A stretch of DNA of 12,418 bases from positions 1-12,418 of the forward strand of contig CAKZLT010000169.1 of NCBI GenBank assembly GCA_937127195.1. Reading direction: 5' to 3'. The translations under genes were made by a program, and so were the position numbers. The stretch is from an uncultured Saprospiraceae bacterium (GTDB lineage Bacteria; Bacteroidota; Bacteroidia; Chitinophagales; Saprospiraceae). The notes under the pieces are model-generated. The model searched no databases, was not told the DNA's origin, and saw nothing but the letters and a program-made list of their open reading frames with translations. Positions 1 to 5,540 of this stretch are shown piece after piece. Within the stretch, counting starts at the first letter, position 1. Each line of letters starts with the position of its first letter.

Positions 1-470
1 GGCAATTCAATTCCTTTTGATTGCACGATTGCGGCGCATTCATTTTTTGTTAATCGCGCATCTATGAGTGGATAAAGTGGGTTAGTTTCTGGATTTCTTT
101 TTAAAAACCTTTCGGCGCGGTTAATTTCTCTTTTTTCATATTCAAACCCCATCACGTGATGATCTGGCAAATATTTATTATGGAAATCGCGTCTAACATT
201 CTTTTTTAATTTCGTAGTGCAAGCCGCACCATAAGGAGAATTAATAAATTTATCTGTTAAAATAACGTCCTCTACATTATCATATTTTTTACTTTTTATT
301 ACTTCTATTTCTTGACCATACCAATTAGAACATTCTTTTATAAATCTTTCATTATCTAAATGATGATTTCCAGTTTCAATAAATACTACCCTAACATTTT
401 CATATTTTTCAATTGCTAATTTACACGCCATTGCGCTTGTAATACCAGCAGAAAACCAAGCAACAACCAT
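1..470 (-). CDS. PAPS-reductase-like / PP-loop ATPase family protein, partial (C-terminus beyond left edge)
   Basis: An open frame starts with ATG at 468-470 and runs off the left edge, giving 156 residues. The N-terminus has a beta strand followed by SAGITSA (residues 7-13), a variant of the SGGxxS pyrophosphate loop of the adenine-nucleotide alpha-hydrolase/PAPS reductase superfamily. FIETGNHHLDNERFI (30-44) sits where the second strand and loop are expected, followed by YGAACTTKLKK (80-90) and GFEYEKREINRAERF (108-122). That order is known from phage proteins usually annotated as phosphoadenosine phosphosulfate reductase. The real substrate is not known from sequence; sulfate reduction, thio-modification of nucleic acid or nucleotide metabolism are all possible. 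It is the last visible gene of the leftward array, 81 bases after the preceding gene. The canonical Gly-Gly of the P-loop is Ala-Gly here. Family assignment is fairly safe; function is not. Confidence 0.8.
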   Translation of the reverse strand, partial: MVVAWFSAGITSAMACKLAIEKYENVRVVFIETGNHHLDNERFIKECSNWYGQEIEVIKSKKYDNVEDVILTDKFINSPYGAACTTKLKKNVRRDFHNKYLPDHHVMGFEYEKREINRAERFLKRNPETNPLYPLIDARLTKNECAAIVQSKGIEL

Positions 471-543
471 ACTTTTTTTATTTATAAAAATTGTTAATCG
501 ACTGATAAATAGTATTAATACCAGTTCTAAATATAAATCATAG

Positions 544-588
544 AAATAATACTAATCATTAAAATAACGATTAGTATTATTTTTTTTT
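544..588. terminator. 14-bp perfect hairpin with T-tract on the plus side
   Basis: AAATAATACTAATC at 544-557 is the exact inverse complement of 569-582, with an 11-base loop and a run of eight T at 581-588. The T-tract follows the stem on the plus strand, while both flanking genes are on the minus strand. On the minus transcript the stem is preceded by A and followed only by a mixed AT stretch. It overlaps the stop codon of the 57-residue gene (552-725). It may be a bidirectional terminator, a block to antisense transcription, or an mRNA-stabilising hairpin between two operon genes. Confidence 0.55.
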
Positions 589-725
589 AAAAACCTGTCA
601 ACTAGAACTATATTTTTCTTCGATACATTAAAAGATTCCCTATCAAGATTTTCAATCATTGACTGGTAATCGTCTGTCATGTTTTTAATTGCTTCAAGTT
701 GTGCTTTAGTTATTTCTACTTTCAT
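552..725 (-). CDS. Small acidic/basic phage protein, 57 residues, unknown function
   Basis: The ATG at 723-725 overlaps the stop of the upstream gene as ATGA, which supports translational coupling and makes this a credible gene despite its size. The product starts MKVEITKAQLEAIKNMTDD and ends in a lysine/asparagine-rich tail, LVDRFLKKNNTNRYFND. It looks mainly helical, with no cysteines and no membrane segment. I do not recognise a named family; the general style resembles short accessory proteins common in the early regions of Bacteroidota phages. The stop codon lies inside the left arm of the hairpin at 544-582. Confidence 0.65.
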   Translation of the reverse strand: MKVEITKAQLEAIKNMTDDYQSMIENLDRESFNVSKKNIVLVDRFLKKNNTNRYFND

Positions 726-961
726 GGTTTTTTATGATTTATAAACACTTGATTACCAACTTTGCCATAATTGTTAATTACTTGACTTCCTTTAGAAACC
801 ACCTCATACTCCCTTATTTCATTTAAAAACCCTTTAATATTTCCAAGCCTGTTAGAATATGATATTTTTACAGTACCTCCTTTTGTGTCCGTTTTTATTT
901 TGACACCATGTTGCCTTGCAGCTTTGAACACTTCGCCCATACTTGACATATATACTTTCAT
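722..961 (-). CDS. Hypothetical protein, 79 residues
   Basis: The start ATG is at 959-961 after the A-rich stretch AATAAAAAA, the usual start context in this window. The product is basic. Its N-terminal third (MGEVFKAARQHGVKIKTDTKG) could form a helix then a strand, followed by a probable beta segment and a glycine-rich end (VINNYGKVGNQVF). A second Met at residue 5 or 8 could be the true start, but the first has the best upstream context. It overlaps the following 57-residue gene by 4 bases. No family is recognised; it belongs to the leftward array. Confidence 0.65.
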   Translation of the reverse strand: MKVYMSSMGEVFKAARQHGVKIKTDTKGGTVKISYSNRLGNIKGFLNEIREYEVVSKGSQVINNYGKVGNQVFINHKKP

Positions 962-970
962 TTTTTTATT

Positions 971-1021
971 TTAAATACTATTAATAAATATTGCTATTTT
1001 TTCAAAAAAATTTAAATTCAT
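971..1021 (-). CDS. Possible 16-residue peptide ORF, or the frameshifted end of the preceding small gene
   Basis: An ATG at 1019-1021 overlaps the stop of the 24-residue gene as ATGA and opens a frame reading MNLNFFEKIAIFINSI before TAA at 971-973. The next gene starts 9 bases later. The overlap geometry is the same as at other real gene joints in this array, but the peptide is very short. An alternative is that this and the 24-residue ORF are one roughly 40-residue gene split by a one-base change; an A7 run lies at 1004-1010 on the minus strand. It could also be chance. Confidence 0.25.
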   Translation of the reverse strand: MNLNFFEKIAIFINSI

Positions 1022-1092
1022 GATTTTATGTAACATTTGATTTTAATTGCTTTTTCGTCGGCTTTATTATATCCTATTATTTGCATTTTCAT
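1018..1092 (-). CDS. Possible 24-residue small protein
   Basis: The frame starts with ATG at 1090-1092, only 2 bases after the stop of the upstream 74-residue gene, and reads MKMQIIGYNKADEKAIKIKC and four more residues to TGA at 1018-1020. Its opening resembles the starts of its neighbours (MKIQIV, MKVEIT). Tight spacing on the upstream side and a 4-base overlap on the downstream side support translation. It is too short for any family statement, and chance or a broken longer gene cannot be excluded. Confidence 0.4.
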   Translation of the reverse strand: MKMQIIGYNKADEKAIKIKCYIKS

Positions 1093-1094
1093 TC

Positions 1095-1319
1095 TTACCA
1101 ATTTGCATAATTATTCATTGTTTTTAATATACTCTTTTCCACCTTATTAAATGCAAAAGCCTTTCCAACTTCAATTGTAAAAGAATATTTTGAGTTGGTT
1201 ATTTTTCTTTCAAAACCCATCACTTTCCAACCGATATTGTTAAGTAAATCTTGTGTAATATACTTTGTTGAATTAACTTCAATCACACCTTTTTTTATTT
1301 GAACTATTTGAATTTTCAT
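1095..1319 (-). CDS. Hypothetical protein, 74 residues
   Basis: The start ATG at 1317-1319 follows an AAAAA stretch 5 bases after the stop of the 113-residue gene. The product begins MKIQIVQIKKGVIEVNSTKY, predicted beta-rich. It then has a short helix with a conserved-looking aromatic/glycine stretch (NNIGWKVMGFERK) and a C-terminal segment KVEKSILKTMNNYANW. There is no membrane segment or cysteine. No family is recognised. Its place between other small leftward genes suggests an early accessory role. Confidence 0.65.
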   Translation of the reverse strand: MKIQIVQIKKGVIEVNSTKYITQDLLNNIGWKVMGFERKITNSKYSFTIEVGKAFAFNKVEKSILKTMNNYANW

Positions 1320-1324
1320 TTTTT

Positions 1325-1666
1325 TTACTTTAAAAGATCGTTAAAAAATTGTTTGTATTTGCTTTCTAAATCATATTCGTGATAATCTAAAAACTTTGAT
1401 ATTACATAAGTTTTTATGATCTTCCAATCACGATACAAAAAAGTATTATGATGATCGTAAACCCTCCATAAAGTATAAATTTTTATGTCTGGTTTATCCA
1501 TTGCACCGAGCCAACTATTGTAAAAATGGTCATGGCGTTCTAGTGGCGTTTTATCCTTCAATATTAGATCATCACTTGATAAAACGTGCTTTAAGGCTTC
1601 ATTGCAATTACTGTAAATTGCTTGATTAATTCCGCTTTTTTGGACTACGAATAAAGGCTTTTTCAT
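1325..1666 (-). CDS. Hypothetical protein, 113 residues
   Basis: The start ATG at 1664-1666 overlaps the stop of the 321-residue winged-helix protein as ATGA, so the two are probably translationally coupled. The product MKKPLFVVQKSGINQAIY... is rich in aromatic residues and histidine (HDHFYNSWLG, YTLWRVYDHHNTFLYRDW), with a charged helical C-terminus (YDLESKYKQFFNDLLK). A soluble protein with a mixed fold seems likely. I do not recognise a family. The 4-base overlap suggests it is made in proportion to the upstream protein and may act with it, but that is inference. Confidence 0.7.
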   Translation of the reverse strand: MKKPLFVVQKSGINQAIYSNCNEALKHVLSSDDLILKDKTPLERHDHFYNSWLGAMDKPDIKIYTLWRVYDHHNTFLYRDWKIIKTYVISKFLDYHEYDLESKYKQFFNDLLK

Positions 1667-2628
1667 AAAAATTTATCTTTAATTTCTTCAAGACTTAAAT
1701 TTTTATTCATTTGGGCAAACTCTTTAATTTTAATAAAATTAGCATCTAATTTGACATTTAATATTTTATATGCCTGCTCCATATCTAACACAATATTGTA
1801 TTTTTCATTAAAGTTTTTCCTTAATGATTTTTCATCGTTTAACCGCAAAACTTGACTATCTAAAAACAATATCCTATCATATTTAGGAAGTAAATAAACA
1901 TCATCCATATAGGTTTTTAACTTGTTAAAATTCACTTTGTATTGCTTCGATATTGAGTTAATTTGATTAAGTATAAAGGAAGGCATAAATTTGTCATGAT
2001 CCTTTTTTACATATATAAAACTAACTAAAAGAAACTGCTTAAAGTGTTTTTGTTGTACGATTTCCCCTATTTTTTCAATCGCTAATTCGTGCGTTTTGTC
2101 GAAGATGAAGCGCGAAGAAAATAGAAAATTAAATACCTCGGCATATATTTTTTTATACGCCGCTAAATCTATTTTATTTACTTTTCTTTCCCCTCCTTTC
2201 GTTGCTTTATTATCCGATTTTTTACCGCCTTTTCGATTTTTCAAATTAATATCCGTGGCACGTTTGCCCCGCTGCTTTTTCAATCCCAACTTTGAAAGGT
2301 CACCTTTTACCCTGGTTAAATATTTTTCGCGCCAATCTTCATTAGGGAATTGAGAAAAATCGTAATGACTGCTCATTTTTCCGCCTCCTATTTGCTCTTT
2401 TATCAAAATCGCATAACCAGCAAAACAAAGTTGATGCAAAGCGATTCCGACATCATACGCTGAGTCGTATGCGGTGACTAGGTTTGAGATTTTTATATTT
2501 GTGCCGTCACTATATCTAAACAGGCGCGACATAATGCCTAAAGCTCTATAACCGATACTTGTATCGTCTGACAAATCGTTAGGTGTTTGGAAATATCGCG
2601 CCGTTAATTTTATTTTTTTCACTGCCAT
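1663..2628 (-). CDS. Winged-helix DNA-binding protein, probable phage replication initiator/organizer-like
   Basis: The product has 321 residues. The frame is open further upstream to 2715, but that would overlap the membrane-protein gene ending at 2663. The ATG at 2626-2628 (MAVKKIKLTARYF) has the A-rich context seen elsewhere and opens directly onto a domain, so I chose it. Residues about 15-95 have the pattern of N-terminal winged HTH domains in phage replisome-organizer proteins: GYRALGIMSRLFRYSDG, ISNLVTAYD, then a helix and hairpin VGIALHQLCFAGYAIL. A long lysine/arginine/glycine-rich linker follows, then a helical C-terminal domain of about 150 residues with FMPSFILNQINSISKQYKV. This layout (wHTH, basic linker, helical C-domain) fits DnaD/O-like replication proteins. 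A transcription factor is the main alternative. Confidence 0.6.
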   Translation of the reverse strand: MAVKKIKLTARYFQTPNDLSDDTSIGYRALGIMSRLFRYSDGTNIKISNLVTAYDSAYDVGIALHQLCFAGYAILIKEQIGGGKMSSHYDFSQFPNEDWREKYLTRVKGDLSKLGLKKQRGKRATDINLKNRKGGKKSDNKATKGGERKVNKIDLAAYKKIYAEVFNFLFSSRFIFDKTHELAIEKIGEIVQQKHFKQFLLVSFIYVKKDHDKFMPSFILNQINSISKQYKVNFNKLKTYMDDVYLLPKYDRILFLDSQVLRLNDEKSLRKNFNEKYNIVLDMEQAYKILNVKLDANFIKIKEFAQMNKNLSLEEIKDKFL

Positions 2629-2662
2629 TTTCGTACTTGTTGGGTAATGAATAGGGATAATT

Positions 2663-4126
2663 TTACATGATAATTGTAACTGTATTGTTCTTTTTGTCTT
2701 CGATGAATTGAACACCTAACGGGGTTAAATCTTCTTTTGCTTTGATGTATTTTATTCTATTATTTTTTTGCCCCTTTGGGCCCGGGTTTTCTGGATTTTC
2801 AACTAAATCGCTGCGACGAAACCAGCTTGTAATAGTGTTGACCTTATACCCTTTATTTTTCATAATTTCTTGAACCGCAGGAGGTTTAACAGTTTTTGCA
2901 GTATTCGCACTAAAACCGATTTGCGGAGTTTGGGGCGGTCCTTTGATGCTTCCTTTGATGCTTGAAAGTATTGATTTAAAGAAAGGTATAAGCCCCGTGT
3001 TTTGCGTCGCATCAAATGACGTATAATCATCTTTTCTCATTAGAATTTTAGAATAATTATAGGCTTGATCCCCCACTATATAACATACTAATTTATAACC
3101 CAAATGATACACTTTGTAATATAGCCCCCAAAGAAGTGCCATTATTAAAAGCGGGCGTTTCTTCACCTCTTTTACTTCACTTTTCACGCCTGAACCAGAC
3201 ATGAAAATTTGACTATATATTATTGATATGATAGATAATGACATAAATAAAAGTAATAATATCAATGTCGCATCGTCCAAAATTGCCACTATGCTAACAC
3301 TTGAATTAGTATCATTTTTCAATTCTTCAATTCTTACTTTGTGACTAGATCGTGCGGTTTTTATGATCGAGTTCATAAGCGCGGTATTTGCTGAAACATA
3401 TACTTTTAATGTGTCGTTGATCTCATTTATTTCTTCGATCTTTTTGCCGTTACTCTTATTTATTTTTTTATTAAAGCCTGATATACTAGCTCCAACCGCC
3501 CATTTTGAAGCCTCAAAACCTTTTATTTCTTGATCATATTTTGCTATGATCTTTTCTTCTTTTTCGGCTGCTTCTTTTTCCAGGTCTTTTTTTATTATTT
3601 CATGCTTTTTATTCGCGCTATCTATTGAATTTATTAATTCATTATTTAGCTTTTCAATGATATGTGCATTTTTTGATCGTTCGTTTTTTTCGCTTTTGAA
3701 TGTCGTAGAATGCCCTCCTATGCTTGTTACTACATTTGCTGTTAGGATGACCAAACAAAAGAAGACATTAAAACAAAAAAGCGTAATTTTTTGCCATGTG
3801 TCAAAATCTCTATTCGTTGCCTGCCTTACCACTGAAACCAAATATTTACGAATGCCTAACCACTCATAAATATAAACTACTGATAAGCCACACACCGCCG
3901 CAAATTCCCAAGTAGCACCAAAGCCAACCGCCGCGCGATATACCAAAATAAATTCCGTGATTGCGCTCAATAATTGACCAAACCAACCTAGTATAAATGT
4001 GACTTTTTCGACACTCCAAAAACTATTATAAAAATCTGTGTTTTCGGGTGCGGTCGTTTTTTCGACGACAGACACTTGAAACATATCTTTATTTACTGTA
4101 TCTTTATCCTGTAATGAATAACTCAT
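2663..4126 (-). CDS. Multi-pass membrane protein with central coiled coil and soluble C-terminal region
   Basis: The product has 487 residues. After a polar N-terminus there are hydrophobic segments at about 42-64 (VTFILGWFGQLLSAITEFIL), 72-92 and 112-136. A strongly charged region at about 145-270 (SEKNERSKNAHIIEKL, EKEAAEKEEKIIAKYDQEI) is predicted coiled coil. A further membrane segment at about 278-308 contains LILLLLFMSLSIISIIYSQIF, and a weaker one lies near 325-350. The last 90 residues are soluble and basic, with IMKNKGYKVNTITSWFRR (421-438), which could be a small DNA-binding helix pair; this is uncertain. The three-TM, coiled coil, TM order resembles DUF4407-type proteins, though I cannot confirm homology. 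It lies immediately upstream of the winged-helix protein, so a role in membrane attachment of phage DNA or replication is conceivable. The hairpin at 4149-4177 sits in its 5' leader. Confidence 0.7.
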   Translation of the reverse strand: MSYSLQDKDTVNKDMFQVSVVEKTTAPENTDFYNSFWSVEKVTFILGWFGQLLSAITEFILVYRAAVGFGATWEFAAVCGLSVVYIYEWLGIRKYLVSVVRQATNRDFDTWQKITLFCFNVFFCLVILTANVVTSIGGHSTTFKSEKNERSKNAHIIEKLNNELINSIDSANKKHEIIKKDLEKEAAEKEEKIIAKYDQEIKGFEASKWAVGASISGFNKKINKSNGKKIEEINEINDTLKVYVSANTALMNSIIKTARSSHKVRIEELKNDTNSSVSIVAILDDATLILLLLFMSLSIISIIYSQIFMSGSGVKSEVKEVKKRPLLIMALLWGLYYKVYHLGYKLVCYIVGDQAYNYSKILMRKDDYTSFDATQNTGLIPFFKSILSSIKGSIKGPPQTPQIGFSANTAKTVKPPAVQEIMKNKGYKVNTITSWFRRSDLVENPENPGPKGQKNNRIKYIKAKEDLTPLGVQFIEDKKNNTVTIIM

Positions 4127-4148
4127 TGTTATTTATGTTTTAAATTCC

Positions 4149-4184
4149 GCCTTGATGAAGTACCATTTCATCAAGGCTTTTTTT
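4149..4184 (+). terminator. 11-bp perfect hairpin plus T7, oriented against the surrounding genes
   Basis: GCCTTGATGAA at 4149-4159 pairs with TTCATCAAGGC at 4167-4177 around a 7-base loop and is followed on the plus strand by seven T (4178-4184). This is a textbook rho-independent terminator for rightward transcription, but genes on both sides are leftward. On the minus transcript the stem lies between the 98-residue gene and the membrane protein and is preceded by A7, not followed by U. It may stop antisense RNA entering the array, or act in the leader of the membrane-protein mRNA. Confidence 0.65.
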
Positions 4185-4479
4185 ATGTAATATTTTTACT
4201 TTGTGCGTTTTTGATTGATCTTTTCAAAGCATTATCAAAGTGCGTTAAGGCTTTGCTACCAGCTCTTAATTTGTCGCGTAATTCCTTCAAAAAAAAAATT
4301 TCTGCAAAAACAACTTCTTCAATGTCAAAATTTTCTAATTGCGTAATAAGTGTAAAACTATAATCTTCTATATCTTTTTTTAATGCTTGTATTTCTCTTT
4401 GCCGTTGAAGGGGGGAAAGGCCCAACTCGCGGCTTTCCCTATTCATTTGTTTTATTAAATGATGGCGCGTCGTACTCAT
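4183..4479 (-). CDS. Hypothetical helical protein, 98 residues
   Basis: The start ATG at 4477-4479 overlaps the stop of the upstream 64-residue gene as ATGA. The product (MSTTRHHLIKQMNRESRELG) is highly charged and predicted almost wholly helical, with LSPLQRQREIQALKKDIEDY and an acidic/hydrophobic middle (FDIEEVVFAEIFFLKELRDKL). It ends in a basic segment. A small dimeric or adaptor protein is plausible, but no family is recognised. Its stop codon at 4183-4185 touches the T-tract of the hairpin at 4149-4184. Confidence 0.65.
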   Translation of the reverse strand: MSTTRHHLIKQMNRESRELGLSPLQRQREIQALKKDIEDYSFTLITQLENFDIEEVVFAEIFFLKELRDKLRAGSKALTHFDNALKRSIKNAQSKNIT

Positions 4480-4670
4480 ACCAGTAATTTAAATTCTTTC
4501 CAATATCCTTTTGATTGACCAAAAAGAATTAATTTATTAACCGCCGATTTCCAAGAAGCATGGCAATTATAAAAAGTCAATTTGTTTAATCTTGCTTTCA
4601 ATTGCAAACCGATTTTATTATTTACTTGGGCGATAGCCCAGCGCAAATTATATACAATTTCTACGTTCAT
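4476..4670 (-). CDS. Hypothetical protein, 64 residues
   Basis: The ATG at 4668-4670 overlaps the stop of the 23-residue ORF (ATGA), and the stop overlaps the start of the 98-residue gene (ATGA), so it is coupled on both sides. The product begins MNVEIVYNLRWAIAQVNNKI and is basic with scattered aromatics (FYNCHASWKSAVNKL, GYWKEFKLLV). It may be a small nucleic-acid-binding protein, but no motif proves it. No family is recognised. Confidence 0.65.
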   Translation of the reverse strand: MNVEIVYNLRWAIAQVNNKIGLQLKARLNKLTFYNCHASWKSAVNKLILFGQSKGYWKEFKLLV

Positions 4671-4738
4671 TTTTCAAAACTTTTTTTGTGTAAATAAATA
4701 TCATTTTCGCTTAATTCTATTCTACATTCTAATTTCAT
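4667..4738 (-). CDS. Possible 23-residue gene bridging two overlapping neighbours
   Basis: The frame starts with ATG at 4736-4738, overlapping the stop of the second HTH ORF in a TGATG arrangement. It reads MKLECRIELSENDIYLHKKS and three more residues, and ends in TGA at 4667-4669, which overlaps the next gene start as ATGA. Two exact coupling overlaps on a 72-base frame are unlikely by chance and support real translation, either as a peptide or as a device that hands ribosomes from one gene to the next. No function can be inferred from the peptide itself. Confidence 0.5.
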   Translation of the reverse strand: MKLECRIELSENDIYLHKKSFEK

Positions 4739-4938
4739 CAATAGAAAGGCTTTCCTTTCTTTCTCCTGTGATTGGCGGCTGCAATGACTGATTTTATATT
4801 TTTGCTTTTAAAAGATTTATTGTCATTCAATATCGCTTTTATAGAAGATTGTGACAATTGAATATCTAGAGATAAAAGCCGCCTTTGAATTAATAAAGCT
4901 GAAATATTATGCTCTTTTAGTTCGTTTTTAAGTGTAAT
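4738..4938 (-). CDS. Second HTH domain protein in the -1 frame, no ATG start (ATT start or frameshift fusion)
   Basis: Downstream of the first HTH gene the -1 frame is open from just after a TAA at 4942-4944 to TGA at 4738-4740. The reading TLKNELKEHNISALLIQRRL continues to QSSIKAILNDNKSFKSKNIK and a basic end. It aligns without gaps with the first HTH protein: KLKDHRIT against ELKEHNIS, and TTISKILNG against SSIKAILND. There is no ATG, GTG or TTG at the front of the frame. Either an ATT at 4936-4938 starts a 66-residue protein, or ribosomes slip -1 at the A5 run (minus TTAAAAACG, 4923-4931), giving a fused protein of about 156 residues. A one-base deletion in a formerly fused gene is a third option. 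It ends in a TGATG overlap with the next ORF. Confidence 0.6.
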   Translation of the reverse strand: MTLKNELKEHNISALLIQRRLLSLDIQLSQSSIKAILNDNKSFKSKNIKSVIAAANHRRKKGKPFY

Positions 4939-5207
4939 TGTTTAAATCTTTCAAATGCTTCATTTCTGATTGCATTTTTTTGTTTTAAAATAATTTCTCC
5001 AACTTCTTTAACCCACTCGCAAGTAGATTGAGCGAACAACCGAGTATGGCCGTTTAATATTTTTGAAATAGTAGTTCGGTGAATTTTCTTACCCGCTTGT
5101 TTTGTATAATCCTCCATCCCTTGTGATGTAATTCTGTGATCTTTCAATTTTTTTTTCATCGAAATAAAATCAAAATCAAATATTTCTGCCGTTTTTTCTA
5201 CTGCCAT
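4917..5207 (-). CDS. HTH DNA-binding regulator, first gene of the leftward array (Cro/Ner-like position)
   Basis: The product has 96 residues. The start ATG at 5205-5207 follows GAGTAAAAAAA. After a short acidic lead (MAVEKTAEIFDFDFISMKKK), residues about 20-75 form a compact helical domain, LKDHRITSQGMEDYTKQAGK then HRTTISKILNGHTRLFAQST, in which TTISKILNGHTR looks like an HTH recognition helix region. It is the first gene downstream of the leftward promoter at 5470-5500 and is divergent from the XRE repressor at 5558. That is the place where Cro- or Ner-like regulators usually sit. The C-terminus (FERFKQLHLKTN) overlaps the second HTH ORF, its apparent paralogue. DNA binding is likely; the exact regulatory role is inference. 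Confidence 0.7.
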   Translation of the reverse strand: MAVEKTAEIFDFDFISMKKKLKDHRITSQGMEDYTKQAGKKIHRTTISKILNGHTRLFAQSTCEWVKEVGEIILKQKNAIRNEAFERFKQLHLKTN

Positions 5208-5406
5208 TTTTTTTACTCGTTTTTACTTTGTGATTTTCTGCTAAATAGATTTTCCAAAAAAATACATTCAGCAGCATTAAAATTATTTTTATCATTTTTT
5301 ACGCTTAGTCAAGGCATTTATTTGTAATAAAAAGCCCCCTAAAACCCTAGGCTAACATAAAAACATATTGAAAAAAAATCTATATTTGCTTTCCCTGCAA
5401 TCCTTT

Positions 5407-5432
5407 CAAATATACAATTGCACTATTCACAA
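5407..5432 (-). promoter_or_regulatory. Candidate second leftward promoter, weak
   Basis: On the minus strand TATATTTG (5407-5414) fits the Bacteroidota -7 box TAnnTTTG. A TTG lies at 5430-5432, but the gap of 15 bases is shorter than the usual 19-21. The inverted repeat at 5428-5450 would cover its -33 region. It could be a second start for the leftward array or chance. Confidence 0.3.
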
Positions 5433-5450
5433 TAATTCTTTATTATTGTG
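5428..5450. repeat. 9-bp inverted repeat, candidate operator or leader hairpin
   Basis: CACAATAAT (5428-5436) and ATTATTGTG (5442-5450) are exact inverse complements separated by TCTTT. The dyad lies just downstream of the predicted start of the leftward transcript and over the -33 side of the second -7 box. It could bind the HTH protein of the array or form a leader hairpin. Confidence 0.5.
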
Positions 5451-5469
5451 TGTAATTGCTTTCGTTTCA

Positions 5470-5500
5470 CAAATATAGTACATTATGCTATAAAAAACAA
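5470..5500 (-). promoter_or_regulatory. Leftward early promoter, Bacteroidota sigma type
   Basis: On the minus strand TTG (5498-5500) is followed after exactly 20 bases by TATATTTG (5470-5477), a full match to the TAnnTTTG -7 box with the normal TTG spacing. Transcription would start near 5463 and enter the first HTH gene after a leader of about 255 bases. The spacer contains CATAATGTAC, which is also found at the divergent repressor promoter, so the promoter is probably under repressor control. Confidence 0.7.
5478..5487. promoter_or_regulatory. Operator-like site 1 (GTACATTATG)
   Basis: GTACATTATG lies inside the spacer of the leftward promoter, directly upstream of its -7 box. Seen from the minus strand it reads CATAATGTAC, the same core as site 2. 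A bound protein here would block leftward transcription. Confidence 0.5.
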
Positions 5501-5518
5501 GTACGTAGCGCGATTTTA

Positions 5519-5530
5519 GTACATAATGTA
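5519..5530. promoter_or_regulatory. Operator-like site 2 (GTACATAATGTA)
   Basis: The site contains the odd-length palindrome TACAT-A-ATGTA (5520-5530) and matches site 1 in nine of ten bases (GTACATNATG). The two sites are 41 bases apart, about four helical turns, which suits cooperative binding. A poorer relative, GTACGTAGCG, lies between them at 5501-5510. Site 2 ends 2 bases before the -7-like box of the repressor gene, so it could serve autoregulation. Confidence 0.5.
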
Positions 5531-5532
5531 TT

Positions 5533-5540
5533 TATATTTC
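5533..5540 (+). promoter_or_regulatory. Candidate repressor promoter -7 box (TATATTTC)
   Basis: TATATTTC differs from TAnnTTTG only in the last base and lies 17 bases before the repressor ATG. No TTG is present at the expected -33 position, so the promoter would be weak or activator-dependent. Its arrangement mirrors the leftward promoter: CATAATGTA followed by the -7 box. Confidence 0.35.

Noticed and set aside
2629..2715. N-terminal extension of the winged-helix protein by 29 residues
   Set aside because: It would overlap the end of the membrane-protein gene by 53 bases. The internal ATG at 2626-2628 has the usual A-rich context and begins the conserved domain.
5176..5295. A 39-codon leftward frame (MIKIILMLLNVFFWKIYLAE...) ahead of the first HTH gene
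   Set aside because: It overlaps the HTH start by about 30 bases in another frame, is very AT-driven, and has no coupling overlap. A leader peptide is possible but unsupported.
5332..5356. GC patch AGCCCCCTAAAACCCTAGGCT as a leftward terminator
   Set aside because: Only four base pairs can form around a 13-base loop before the T-run, and it would cut the leftward leader right after its promoter.
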